Positions 1 through 9,433 of a stretch of 64,000 nucleotides of DNA are shown here, in pieces. The notes under the pieces were generated by a model, which worked only from the letters and a program-made list of their open reading frames with translations, was not told where the DNA came from and did no database searches. Source of the DNA: Pseudomonadota bacterium (GTDB taxonomy: Bacteria > Pseudomonadota > Gammaproteobacteria > Pseudomonadales > Oleiphilaceae); NCBI GenBank assembly GCA_002747395.1, contig PDPE01000032.1, positions 120,528-184,527 on the forward strand, given 5' to 3'. Positions within the stretch are counted from its first letter, which is position 1; each line of letters opens with the position of its first letter. Position numbers and translations under genes: made by a program.

Positions 1-880
1 AGGCTTGTGCAATATCCTCGGGTATGTCGAACGCAGCGTGGGGCCAACCGAGACGCTCTCGTGTGGCTGCAATCTCATCATCCCCAAGCGGCGCACCGTG
101 GCAGGATTCCCGGCCCTGCTTGTTAGGGGAACCAAATCCGATAATGGTTTTACAGCAAATCAGGGTTGGCTTGTCCTGGTCAGACCTGGCCTGCTCGATG
201 GCGGCCCTGATTGCTGCCGGATCATGGCCGTCAACATCAGGAATCACTTGCCAGCCATAGGACTCAAATCGTCTGGGCGTGTCATCGGTAAACCAGCCTT
301 CGACCTCTCCGTCAATAGAGATGCCATTGTCATCATAAAACACCACCAGTTTGCCCAGCCCCAGTGTCCCCGCCAGTGAGCAGGACTCATGGGAAACCCC
401 TTCCATCAGACAGCCATCACCGGTAAAAACATAGGTATGATGATCAACAATATTATGGCCTGGCTGATTAAACCGGGCAGCCAGGGTTTTTTCGGCAATC
501 GCCATACCGACTGCATTCGCTATACCCTGACCCAGCGGGCCTGTCGTGGTTTCTACTCCGGGCGCATAGCCATACTCGGGATGGCCTGGTGTTTTTGAGT
601 GGAGTTGACGAAAATTTTTCAGATCATCAATTGACAGATCATAACCGGTCAGGTGCAGAAGAGAATAGATCAGCATGGAGCCGTGGCCATTGGAGAGAAC
701 AAAGCGGTCACGGTTAATCCAGCCCGGATTGGCGGGGTTATGCACCAGATAATCATTCCAAAGCACTTCGGCGATATCCGCCATCCCCATAGGCGCACCC
801 GGGTGGCCGGAGTTGGCTTTTTGTACCGCATCCATACTGAGTGCACGGATTGCATTGGCGAGGTCTTTACGGGCTGGCAT
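1..880 (-). CDS. tkt: Transketolase, N-terminal part (runs off the left edge)
   Basis: Transketolase is the thiamine-diphosphate enzyme of the non-oxidative pentose phosphate pathway and moves two-carbon units between sugar phosphates in the cytoplasm. About 293 codons are visible. The protein opens [20 protein letters not shown] and then shows [18 protein letters not shown], the [13 protein letters not shown] segment, [14 protein letters not shown] and the cofactor-binding [12 protein letters not shown], all typical of the family's pyrophosphate domain. The ATG at 878-880 follows an AGGAG ribosome site at good spacing. The rest of the gene lies outside the window. It is divergent from the ArsR-methyltransferase gene, an arrangement also known in Pseudomonas. 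Identification is secure. Confidence 0.96.
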   Translation of the reverse strand, partial: MPARKDLANAIRALSMDAVQKANSGHPGAPMGMADIAEVLWNDYLVHNPANPGWINRDRFVLSNGHGSMLIYSLLHLTGYDLSIDDLKNFRQLHSKTPGHPEYGYAPGVETTTGPLGQGIANAVGMAIAEKTLAARFNQPGHNIVDHHTYVFTGDGCLMEGVSHESCSLAGTLGLGKLVVFYDDNGISIDGEVEGWFTDDTPRRFESYGWQVIPDVDGHDPAAIRAAIEQARSDQDKPTLICCKTIIGFGSPNKQGRESCHGAPLGDDEIAATRERLGWPHAAFDIPEDIAQA

Positions 881-918
881 TCATATTCTCCTGACTGAAT
901 TGAGTCCAATCGACTCAT

Positions 919-971
919 TGACATTTAATTGGCATTTAATTTAATTGGCATTTAATTGACATTTGTTGACA
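919..971. repeat. Short repeats in the tkt/arsR-type divergent spacer
   Basis: Imperfect copies of TTGRCATTTAAT follow one another here in the promoter region between two divergent genes. A small inverted repeat, TGAGTC/GACTCA, lies just before them at 901-917. No function is apparent. It is one of about ten spacer repeats in this window. Confidence 0.7.
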
Positions 972-1098
972 CTGACCTTTACCTGACCCAAGAAGGCAAC
1001 GGGCTCTGGAATCAGCATGCGACATCTGGGATGGCCATTTTCGCCTAATAATGCCTTTGTCGCAAATTTGATCGATGCATTTCTCAAAACCAACATGT

Positions 1099-1118
1099 AT
1101 ATCAACTTCTTTTGATAT
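1099..1118. promoter_or_regulatory. Palindrome, candidate operator of the ArsR-type regulator
   Basis: ATATCAA and TTGATAT are perfect inverted arms around a 6-bp spacer; counting the next base on each side (1098 and 1119) the arms are 8 bp. It sits about 40 bp upstream of the likely start of the ArsR-methyltransferase gene and in the shared promoter region with tkt. ArsR proteins usually bind AT-rich inverted repeats near their own promoters, so autoregulation is a reasonable inference. I did not find a second copy upstream of metK, ahcY or metF. Confidence 0.5.
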
Positions 1119-1159
1119 AGCTGTTGATCAGCAAAAACCGCGCTGTTATGCTAGCCGAC

Positions 1160-2206
1160 ATGGCAAATACCAACACCGACATCGCAACCAACCCGGATAC
1201 CCCGACCGGCCTGCACTCTCAGAGCGAGAGCCAACTGACCACACTGGCCAGCATACTCAAGGCCGGTGGTGATGTCTTGCGCCTGGAAATTTTGCGCGTA
1301 TTGCGAAATGGAGCTTTTGGTGTACTGGAACTGGCCGCCATGTTCGATATGCGGCAGTCCGGCATGAGCCATCACTTGAAAGTATTACTGAAAGCCGGGT
1401 TAACCGAAACCCAGCGTGAAGGCAATCAGATTTTTTATCGCCGCCCGGTAATACACAGTCGGCAGGCAACGGGCGAAACCACCTGCCTGCTCATTCGGCC
1501 ACTGTTTCAGGCGATTGACAAAACACCCCTGTCCGATGAAATACAGCGCAAAATGGATCATATACAAAGCCTGCGAGCCAGACAAAGCAAAGAGTTTTTC
1601 AGCAAAAATGCAAGCAGGTTTGAGCAACAACAGGAATTAATAGCCGGGCACGATTACTACTTTCAGCCCTGCCTCGATCTGCTGCAGGCAGAATGTTTCT
1701 GTCACCCGTCTACCGCGCTGGAAATCGGCCCCGGAAGCGGCCAGTTTCTCGCCCGGCTCAGCCCTCTGTTTGACAATGTTTACGCCCTGGACAATGCACC
1801 TGTCATGCTGGAGCAATCAAGGAGCTTTGCTTTTTCCCGGCAACTGGAAAATATGGAATTTGTACTGGGTGATTCCGGTGTTGCTGTCGAGAGAGGGATC
1901 AACGCAGACGCCATTGTAGTCAACATGGTACTGCACCATGTCTCCAATCCCCGGAGCGTATTCCAGGATTCGGCAAAAATGCTCAATCCCGGAGGAATAC
2001 TGCTGATCAGCGAATTAACCCACCACAACCAGGCATGGGCGCGGGACAAGTGTGGTGATCTCTGGCTGGGCTTTGAACCCGAACAACTGGAACAATGGGC
2101 CGCCGATGCAGGCCTGAAAGAAAAGGACTCGGTTTTTATCGGTTTGAGAAACGGATTCCAGGTGCAGGTCAGAAAATTTACTGCGGCACAAACGAATCAC
2201 TTTTAA
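1160..2206 (+). CDS. ArsR-family regulator fused to a SAM-dependent methyltransferase domain
   Basis: The protein joins an N-terminal winged helix (roughly residues 25-95: LRLEILRVLRNGAFGVLELA, then MRQSGMSHHLKVLLKAGL and a wing GNQIFYRR) to a class I methyltransferase fold whose SAM-binding motif I is ALEIGPGSGQF, with later motifs ADAIVVNMVLHHV and LNPGGILLISEL. No metal-binding cysteine pair is seen in the HTH part, so it is probably not a metal sensor. It stands beside metK-ahcY-metF, as its homologue does in Pseudomonas. ArsR-type SahR proteins are known to control the SAM/SAH cycle in Proteobacteria, and the fused domain could bind SAM or SAH as an effector; this is inference. ATG at 1160 is preferred; ATG at 1148 or TTG at 1124 would add 4 or 12 residues, and none has a clear ribosome site. 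Confidence 0.85.
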   Translation: MANTNTDIATNPDTPTGLHSQSESQLTTLASILKAGGDVLRLEILRVLRNGAFGVLELAAMFDMRQSGMSHHLKVLLKAGLTETQREGNQIFYRRPVIHSRQATGETTCLLIRPLFQAIDKTPLSDEIQRKMDHIQSLRARQSKEFFSKNASRFEQQQELIAGHDYYFQPCLDLLQAECFCHPSTALEIGPGSGQFLARLSPLFDNVYALDNAPVMLEQSRSFAFSRQLENMEFVLGDSGVAVERGINADAIVVNMVLHHVSNPRSVFQDSAKMLNPGGILLISELTHHNQAWARDKCGDLWLGFEPEQLEQWAADAGLKEKDSVFIGLRNGFQVQVRKFTAAQTNHF

Positions 2207-2212
2207 TGACTA

Positions 2213-2264
2213 TTAATAACCATTAATTAATAACCATTAATGACCAATAATAACCATTAATGAC
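2213..2264. repeat. Three copies of an AT-rich repeat upstream of metK
   Basis: TTAATAACCATTAAT occurs at 2213-2227 and 2227-2241, and a near copy lies at 2247-2261. The unit is itself partly symmetrical (ATTAAT...ATTAAT). It starts just after the stop of the ArsR-methyltransferase gene. It could be neutral duplication or a set of protein-binding sites for metK. Confidence 0.75.
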
Positions 2265-2312
2265 TGACTGTATGATAGTCTGACTGTACTATATGACAGT
2301 CTGGCTGCGACC

Positions 2313-2396
2313 ACGCGGTTTGACACTGAATGAAGTATAACACTGCATAATCTGAAACCGCGTAGTCTAACTATAACCACATAGTCTAACTATAAC
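2313..2396 (+). promoter_or_regulatory. metK leader: inverted repeat and 15-bp direct repeat
   Basis: ACGCGGTTT (2313-2321) is perfectly complementary to AAACCGCGT (2355-2363). The loop between them contains a TTGACA (2320-2325) and a CATAAT, but their 20-bp spacing is long for a sigma-70 promoter. Directly after the stem, TAGTCTAACTATAAC appears twice (2363-2377, 2382-2396), ending about 20 bp before the metK start. A further palindrome, GACTGT-N8-ACAGTC, lies just upstream. I do not recognise a known SAM or SAH riboswitch consensus here. Confidence 0.45.
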
Positions 2397-2418
2397 GATA
2401 TGAAAGGGTAATGATCCT

Positions 2419-3579
<1,161 letters not shown>

Positions 3580-3667
3580 TTGGCACGGAATTTGTCTCAA
3601 GTGAAACTGAAAAACATCAAACCGCAAGAGTCCGACTAAAAGAGAGTTAAATACAAGGGTTACAAGA

Positions 3668-5050
3668 ATGAATGCAACAGCAGGTTTTTCCGATTACAAA
3701 GTCGCCGATATTGCACTGGCAGACTGGGGCAGAAAAGAAATCACCATCGCAGAGGGCGAAATGCCTGCATTGATGGCATTACGCAGAAAGTACAAGGCAG
3801 ACCAACCTTTAAAGGGTGCAAAGATACTGGGTTGTATCCATATGACCATCCAGACTGCCGTACTCATAGAGACATTGATTGACCTGGGCGCTGAAGTTCG
3901 GTGGTCGTCTTGCAATATTTTCTCTACTCAGGATCATGCGGCGGCCGCTATCGCAGCTGCAGGCATTCCGGTTTTTGCCTGGAAGGGCGAAACCGAGGAA
4001 GAATTCTGGTGGTGTATCGAGCAGACCATCCTGAAAGACGGCAAGGTTTGGGATGCCAACATGATTCTGGATGACGGTGGTGACCTGACACAGATTGCAC
4101 ATGAAAAATACGCTGACCTGCTGGACAGGATTCACGGCATTTCGGAAGAAACCACCACCGGTGTCCACCGCCTGTTGGAAATGATCGAAAAGGGCGAGTT
4201 GAAAGTACCGGCAATCAACGTCAACGACTCGGTTACCAAATCCAAGAACGATAACAAGTACGGTTGCCGCCACAGCCTGAACGATGCCATCAAGCGCGGT
4301 ACCGACCACCTGCTATCCGGCAAGAAAGCGCTGGTTATCGGCTACGGTGATGTGGGCAAGGGCTCTGCCGCCTCGCTTCGTCAGGAAGGCATGATTGTAA
4401 AGGTCTCCGAGATTGATCCGATTTGTGCCATGCAGGCCTGTATGGATGGTTTTGAGGTCGTTTCTCCCTATATAAATGGTGAAAATGACGGCACACAGGC
4501 CTGTATCAACAAGGATCTGCTGGCCACCACTGACCTGGTTGTGACGACCACAGGCAACGTCAATGTGTGCGATGCCCCCATGTTGCAATCTCTGAAAAGT
4601 GGAGCCGTTGTCTGTAACATTGGTCACTTCGACAGTGAAATCGACACGGCCTTTATGCGTGACAACTGGGAATGGGATGAGGTCAAGCCTCAGGTTCACC
4701 GGGTTTACCGGGACAGGGCCGCTGGCGATCACCTGATTGTTCTGTCTGAAGGTCGCCTGGTCAATCTGGGCAATGCTACCGGCCACCCCAGCCGAATCAT
4801 GGACGGCTCATTCGCCAACCAGGTACTGGCTCAAATTCACCTGTTCGAGAAAAAATTTGCTGACCTGCCTGCAGACAAAAAAGCAGAAAACCTGTACGTG
4901 AAAGTGCTGCCCAAAAAGCTGGATGAAGAAGTGGCCAAAGACATGGTGGAAGGCTTTGGTGGTGTCATTACCCGACTGACAGCCGACCAGGCTCAGTATA
5001 TCAATGTAGACCGGGATGGCCCTTACAAACCGGAAAGCTACAAATACTGA
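3668..5050 (+). CDS. ahcY: Adenosylhomocysteinase
   Basis: AhcY hydrolyses S-adenosylhomocysteine, the inhibitory by-product of methyl transfer, to adenosine and homocysteine. The 460-residue protein shows [15 protein letters not shown], the catalytic region [20 protein letters not shown], the NAD-binding loop [19 protein letters not shown] and the family's C-terminal [11 protein letters not shown]. It uses bound NAD and normally forms tetramers. It lies between metK and metF, so three steps of the activated methyl cycle are adjacent. In pseudomonads an SAH riboswitch can precede ahcY, but the 88-bp spacer here does not show that motif. A terminator-like hairpin follows the gene. Confidence 0.98.
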   Translation: MNATAGFSDYKVADIALADWGRKEITIAEGEMPALMALRRKYKADQPLKGAKILGCIHMTIQTAVLIETLIDLGAEVRWSSCNIFSTQDHAAAAIAAAGIPVFAWKGETEEEFWWCIEQTILKDGKVWDANMILDDGGDLTQIAHEKYADLLDRIHGISEETTTGVHRLLEMIEKGELKVPAINVNDSVTKSKNDNKYGCRHSLNDAIKRGTDHLLSGKKALVIGYGDVGKGSAASLRQEGMIVKVSEIDPICAMQACMDGFEVVSPYINGENDGTQACINKDLLATTDLVVTTTGNVNVCDAPMLQSLKSGAVVCNIGHFDSEIDTAFMRDNWEWDEVKPQVHRVYRDRAAGDHLIVLSEGRLVNLGNATGHPSRIMDGSFANQVLAQIHLFEKKFADLPADKKAENLYVKVLPKKLDEEVAKDMVEGFGGVITRLTADQAQYINVDRDGPYKPESYKY

Positions 5051-5082
5051 TACCAGGAAACCGGATATCAGGTACAGACCGC

Positions 5083-5135
5083 AAAAAGCCCGCCACCATT
5101 CCCGACTGCCAGGGAGTGGCGATTCCGGGCTTTTT
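5083..5135. terminator. Hairpin terminator between ahcY and metF
   Basis: AAAAAGCCCG (5083-5092) pairs with CGGGCTTTTT (5126-5135). An inner helix forms between CCACCATTCCC and GGGAGTGG. The stem ends in a U run on the plus strand, and the A run makes it potentially bidirectional. It suggests that metF is at least partly transcribed separately from ahcY. Confidence 0.75.
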
Positions 5136-5188
5136 ACTGCCTGACAATACAGCATGACAACAAAACCAGACTCAAACCCGGATATAAC

Positions 5189-6061
5189 ATGAATACCCAA
5201 AAACAATTCAAACATCGCTTCAGCTTTGAGTTTTTTCCGCCCAAAACTCCGGTTGGCATGGAAAAACTGCAGGCAGTACGCGATAAAATGGCTGAAAAAT
5301 CACCCGACTTTTTTTCAGTGACCTATGGCGCAGGCGGCTCCACACAGGAACGCACCATCGAAACTGCCCTGAGTTTGCACAAGCAATGCATCGATACGGC
5401 TCCACACCTTTCATGCATCGGGGTGACCAAAGAGAGCCTGACGGAACTGCTCGATTTATACAAGGAAAATAACATTAACCGGATTGTCGCACTGAGGGGC
5501 GATTTACCGTCCGGCATGGGTGCCCACGGTGAATTACGTTATGCCAATGAGCTGGTCGCATTTATTCGGGAGCACAGTGGTGACTACTTTAATATCGAAG
5601 TGGCAGCGTACCCGGAATTTCACCCCCAGGCCCCCAGTGCCGAGCAGGATTTACTCAACTTCAAGCTAAAGGTGGATGCAGGTGCAAGCAGTGCAATCAC
5701 CCAGTATTTTTATAATGCGGATGCCTATTTCTATTTCATCGATCGCATTGAAAAACTCGGCCTGAACCTGCCCGTTGTACCAGGAATCATGCCCATTACC
5801 AATTACTCCAGCCTGGTTCGCTTCAGTGATATGTGTGGTGCAGAAATTCCACGCTGGATTCGCAAACAACTTGAATCCTATGGCGACGACTCGACCAGCA
5901 TCAGAAAATTCGGCGAACAGGTCGTCACAGAAATGTGTGAAACCCTGCTCGATGCCGGTTGTCCCGGCCTGCACTTTTATACTCTCAACCAGGCAGAACC
6001 CAGCCTGACGATTTGGGACAACCTGAATATCGACAGAATGCTGGACAAGAAGGTGTTTTAG
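5189..6061 (+). CDS. metF: 5,10-methylenetetrahydrofolate reductase
   Basis: MetF is a FAD enzyme that reduces methylene-THF to methyl-THF, the methyl donor for remaking methionine from homocysteine. The 290-residue TIM-barrel protein has the N-terminal FEFFPPKTPVGMEKL, SVTYGAGGSTQERTI, the folate region RGDLPSG and the flavin/folate-contacting VVPGIMPITNYSSLVRF. It closes the methyl-cycle block with metK and ahcY. The 138-bp spacer to ahcY includes a terminator, so metF may have its own promoter. Sequence and length fit the family fully. Confidence 0.97.
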   Translation: MNTQKQFKHRFSFEFFPPKTPVGMEKLQAVRDKMAEKSPDFFSVTYGAGGSTQERTIETALSLHKQCIDTAPHLSCIGVTKESLTELLDLYKENNINRIVALRGDLPSGMGAHGELRYANELVAFIREHSGDYFNIEVAAYPEFHPQAPSAEQDLLNFKLKVDAGASSAITQYFYNADAYFYFIDRIEKLGLNLPVVPGIMPITNYSSLVRFSDMCGAEIPRWIRKQLESYGDDSTSIRKFGEQVVTEMCETLLDAGCPGLHFYTLNQAEPSLTIWDNLNIDRMLDKKVF

Positions 6062-6200
6062 GGAAATTGCCCTCCTTCGGAAAAGAGGGAGCAAGCGCTA
6101 AAATGCTCAAGCTCGATTGGTTCAATATACAAGGCAATAACAGGTCGTTTCTTTCACTGATGCACTCACCGTCGGACGGTTCTCGGAAACAAACGAAACT

Positions 6201-7175
6201 ATGAAAATGTTAACGCTGATATTTTTTATTCTTTTGACAAGTAGCACCCATATATCGGCAACAGAACTGGTCTTCAGTAGCGGGAACAATAAACTCACAG
6301 GACACTATCTGAACAATCTGAACCCTGACCCTCCGAAGGGGGTCATACTATTTGTGCATGGGGATGGGGATCTTTCTTATGACGCTGAAGGTTATTACAG
6401 TATTATATGGGATCAGCTGAGAAAACATGGCTATTCAATATTTAGCTGGGATAAATCCGGCGTTGGCCATTCCTCCGGGCACTGGTTATCTCAATCAATG
6501 CAAGATCGTCAACTGGAAGTAATCTCGGCAATTGAATTAATTCAGAAAAAATATGGCTTCACACCTGAAAATACGGGGTTGCTGGGCTTTAGTCAGGCAG
6601 GTTGGGTCGTGCCGAAACTGGCTGGAAGTTCAAAAAGGATAGGATTTGCCATAGGCATCGGATTTACACAAAACTGGATAGATCAGGGTCGGTATTACAC
6701 CAGAATAAAACATGAGAGAAGAGGAGACAGCGAACAACAGATTCAGGCAGCAATTGAACAATATAATGATGAAATCGCTTCTTTTAACTCATCTCCAATG
6801 TATTCCAAACAGTTTGCAAAAAACGGAATGTCCAGGGAGCGCTTTGCATTTGTCTTGAGAAACTACCAGTCCGATGCAGCAGATGACTATCAAAAAATCA
6901 GTATCCCGATGTTACTTTTATGGGGTGAAAACGATCTAAATGTTGATGCCGGGAAAGAGTTTATCAGATGGACAAAGAACCCGAATAAAAATGTAACAAT
7001 CAAATTGATTGCCAATGCAACCCACGTATTGTTAAAGTCCGAATATTTTGACGGTCAGCATATCAGCTTTTATCAATGGTTAAAATTAAACTGGCTACAG
7101 CAAGACGCGTTAGCCCCGGAGTTTTTACCTGTACTGCTTGACTGGTTGGATATTCACGTAAACTCTGACAGGTAA
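6201..7175 (+). CDS. Exported alpha/beta hydrolase (S33/esterase-like)
   Basis: A 324-residue serine hydrolase with a likely Sec signal peptide (KMLTLIFFILLTSSTHISA, cleavage near residue 21), so it probably acts in the periplasm or outside. The fold is supported by the oxyanion region ILFVHGDGDLSYD, the nucleophile elbow GLLGFSQAGW (Ser in GFSQAG), a likely acidic residue in LLWGENDLNVD and the histidine in NATHVLL. It resembles small esterases or aminopeptidase S33-type proteins, but the substrate cannot be read from the sequence. The gene is clearly more AT-rich than its neighbours metF and rsmE and sits between two core genes, which suggests a later insertion. The ribosome site is weak. 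Confidence 0.8.
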   Translation: MKMLTLIFFILLTSSTHISATELVFSSGNNKLTGHYLNNLNPDPPKGVILFVHGDGDLSYDAEGYYSIIWDQLRKHGYSIFSWDKSGVGHSSGHWLSQSMQDRQLEVISAIELIQKKYGFTPENTGLLGFSQAGWVVPKLAGSSKRIGFAIGIGFTQNWIDQGRYYTRIKHERRGDSEQQIQAAIEQYNDEIASFNSSPMYSKQFAKNGMSRERFAFVLRNYQSDAADDYQKISIPMLLLWGENDLNVDAGKEFIRWTKNPNKNVTIKLIANATHVLLKSEYFDGQHISFYQWLKLNWLQQDALAPEFLPVLLDWLDIHVNSDR

Positions 7176-7206
7176 GAAGTTTGTATACCTGAATAATTCA
7201 AAACCG

Positions 7207-7938
7207 ATGAGAACAATCAGAATATTCACTGACAACGGGCTCGAAACCGGGCAGGCAGCCAGGCTCGATGAAGGGGCTTCTCACCATCTGACCAAGGTAC
7301 TCAGACTGAAACCCGGTCAGGTAGTCGAGATATTCAATGGCGACGGCTACAACTACAGTGCCACCATTGAGACCATTGGCAAAAAACAGGTCTCGGTTGC
7401 TGTACTGGATCGGCAACCGGGCGTGACTGCTTCTGTGCCTTCGTTTCATATTGGCCAGGTTATTTCCAGGGGTGACCGTATGGACTATATGATTCAAAAG
7501 GCCACCGAGCTGGGAGTGACTCGTATCAGCCCCCTTTTCAGTGAACGCTGTGAGGTAAAACTGAATGAAGAACGCCAAATGAAGAGAGTGCATCACTGGC
7601 GCCAGATCGCCATCCATGCCAGTGAGCAGTGTGGCCGGTGCGATATACCTGAAATTACTCCGGTTACCTCATTGGCGCATTGGGTGACACAAAGAGAGGA
7701 GTCCCGGTTGCTGGTATTGCACTATCTTGAGCCGCAACCCCTGGAGGCCGATCCGTTACCTGATTCTGTAGCCATACTGGTCGGCCCGGAAGGTGGATTG
7801 AGCGATGCTGAAATCGCTTGCGCTCACAGTCAGGGCTTTGCGACTCTCGGTCTGGGCAAGCGTATCCTTCGGACAGAGACCGCTCCTGTTGCCGCTCTTT
7901 CGATTTTTCAGTGGCTATGGGGGGATTTTCAGCCCTGA
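7207..7938 (+). CDS. rsmE: 16S rRNA m3U1498 methyltransferase
   Basis: RsmE methylates N3 of U1498 in 16S rRNA in assembled 30S subunits. The 243-residue protein has an N-terminal PUA-like part (ASHHLTKVLRLKPGQVVEIFNGDGY) and a C-terminal SPOUT knot with the SAM-binding signatures VGPEGGLSDAEI and LGLGKRILRTETAPVAAL. Both signatures are typical of the family. It starts 31 bp after the hydrolase on the same strand, but the functional link is with neither neighbour. The ribosome site before the ATG is poor, though the N-terminal MRTIRIF fits RsmE proteins. Confidence 0.96.
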   Translation: MRTIRIFTDNGLETGQAARLDEGASHHLTKVLRLKPGQVVEIFNGDGYNYSATIETIGKKQVSVAVLDRQPGVTASVPSFHIGQVISRGDRMDYMIQKATELGVTRISPLFSERCEVKLNEERQMKRVHHWRQIAIHASEQCGRCDIPEITPVTSLAHWVTQREESRLLVLHYLEPQPLEADPLPDSVAILVGPEGGLSDAEIACAHSQGFATLGLGKRILRTETAPVAALSIFQWLWGDFQP

Positions 7939-8029
7939 TATTCCAGGATCGGTTTTGTAGCGCCGGTTTTGCAAGACTGGTTTTTAAGCGCTGTTTTTTT
8001 GAAACAGTTTTCCGACAACAACAAAGAAT

Positions 8030-8053
8030 TGATCAGTCACCCTGACCTGATCA
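8030..8053. promoter_or_regulatory. Inverted repeat before the efflux genes
   Basis: TGATCAG (8030-8036) and CTGATCA (8047-8053) are perfect inverted arms. The helix can extend with TCA/TGA across a single bulge. It ends 18 bp before the start codon of the membrane fusion protein. It may be an operator for an unlinked regulator or a leader hairpin near the ribosome site. No regulator gene is adjacent. Confidence 0.45.
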
Positions 8054-8071
8054 GACAACTATGGGAAGGCA

Positions 8072-9433
8072 ATGACAGGCTTGAACAACGGCACTTCAAT
8101 AGAAAGCGGGCAGACGCCTGACAATCAAACATCAGATGGACAGGCATCAGATAGACAGGTATCAGATAAACAGGAACACAAAGGCTCTTTCAGGAAAGCC
8201 TTCCTGATCGTCCTGGTGATCGTCTGCGCTACAGTGGCATTGCTGGCCGCCCTCAAGGCAGCCCGACCCGAGCCGCCCAAAGGCCAGAAAAAAGAACAGT
8301 CATGGGGGGTTCAGACCCTGACAGTCAAACCTGAATCACTGTCACCCCAACTCAGATTGCTGGGCACCGTGCAATCTCCCTATACATCGGGGTTAAAAGC
8401 AGCAGTCTCTGCGGATATTAAAACCGTCACCGCCCGGGAAGGTTTGCGAGTCGCAAAAGGCGACCTGCTTATGACACTGGATGACCAGGAGGCGCAAATT
8501 GCGCTGATTCAGCGCAAGGCGGATATTGCCGATATCAAGGCACAGTTGTCAGCGGAAACATTCCGCTACCAGCAAGATAAAATTTCCCTGAAAAACGAAC
8601 AGGCTCTGGTTGACCTGGCAAGGCGGGCGGTACAAAGGCAAAGCAAGCTGAAAAAAGCCAGGGTCAGCAGCGAGTCAAAAATAGACCAGGCCAAACAGGC
8701 CTTGCAGCGGCAGGAGCTTTCACTGCAGTCGAGACAACTTGCCATTCAGAACCATGCAAACCGGGTCTCCCAACTGGAAGCCAGGCTGGAACGTGCACAA
8801 GCACAATTTGATCTGGCCAGGATCGATTTGCAACGGGTCGAGGTAAAGGCACCTTTTCCCGGAGTCGTCACTGATGTGTACCGGTCACCCGGGGAGCGGG
8901 TCAGAACCGGTGATTTGCTGTTGAATATTTACGACAGGGACAACATCGAAGTCATCGCACAACTACCTAACCGGGAAATCAATGCCATTGTCAGCGCCCT
9001 TGACAGTGCTGACACCCTGGAGGCATCAGCGCAAGGCTTTGGCCAGCCTGTCCGGCTCAGACTGGAACGCCTGGCAGGACAAATCAACAAGGGAGCCGGT
9101 GGTGCCAACGGAATTTTTTCGGTTATCGGGTCGAACCCGAACCTGATGGTAGGCCAGACACTGAACGTGTTGCTGGAACTGCCGAAGATCGACAATGTCG
9201 TAGCCATTCCGGTCTCTGCTCTTTACGGGGCAGACCGTATTTACCAGGTGGTGGATAATCGGCTGAAAAGTATCAGGGTGACCCGCAAGGGCACTCGCTT
9301 TGACCAGGGAGTTCAAAGGCTGCTCGTGCAAAGCGATGACATCAAGCCGGGAGCCAGGATAATCACCACGCAACTTCCAAGTGCCATCAATGGCTTGAAG
9401 GTCTCCGTACGAAAAGCGGAAGTGAATCAATGA
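8072..9433 (+). CDS. RND efflux periplasmic adaptor (membrane fusion protein)
   Basis: This 453-residue HlyD/AcrA-type adaptor would link an inner-membrane RND pump to an outer-membrane channel. It has a cytoplasmic N-terminal tail, one transmembrane helix (about residues 44-63, FLIVLVIVCATVALLAALKA), a lipoyl half (TAREGLRVAKGDLLMTLDD), a long coiled-coil hairpin (about 145-255), the second lipoyl half (VKAPFPGVVTDVYRSPGERV) and beta-barrel and membrane-proximal parts. The tail before the helix contains a repeated TSDGQ/ASDRQ/VSDKQ unit encoded by 15-bp tandem repeats. It overlaps the pump gene by ATGA. GGAAGG precedes the ATG. No outer-membrane factor or regulator is adjacent. Confidence 0.9.
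   Translation: MTGLNNGTSIESGQTPDNQTSDGQASDRQVSDKQEHKGSFRKAFLIVLVIVCATVALLAALKAARPEPPKGQKKEQSWGVQTLTVKPESLSPQLRLLGTVQSPYTSGLKAAVSADIKTVTAREGLRVAKGDLLMTLDDQEAQIALIQRKADIADIKAQLSAETFRYQQDKISLKNEQALVDLARRAVQRQSKLKKARVSSESKIDQAKQALQRQELSLQSRQLAIQNHANRVSQLEARLERAQAQFDLARIDLQRVEVKAPFPGVVTDVYRSPGERVRTGDLLLNIYDRDNIEVIAQLPNREINAIVSALDSADTLEASAQGFGQPVRLRLERLAGQINKGAGGANGIFSVIGSNPNLMVGQTLNVLLELPKIDNVVAIPVSALYGADRIYQVVDNRLKSIRVTRKGTRFDQGVQRLLVQSDDIKPGARIITTQLPSAINGLKVSVRKAEVNQ

Noticed and set aside
3580..3667. SAH riboswitch before ahcY
   Set aside because: The 88-bp spacer lacks the conserved core and pairing of the known SAH riboswitch.
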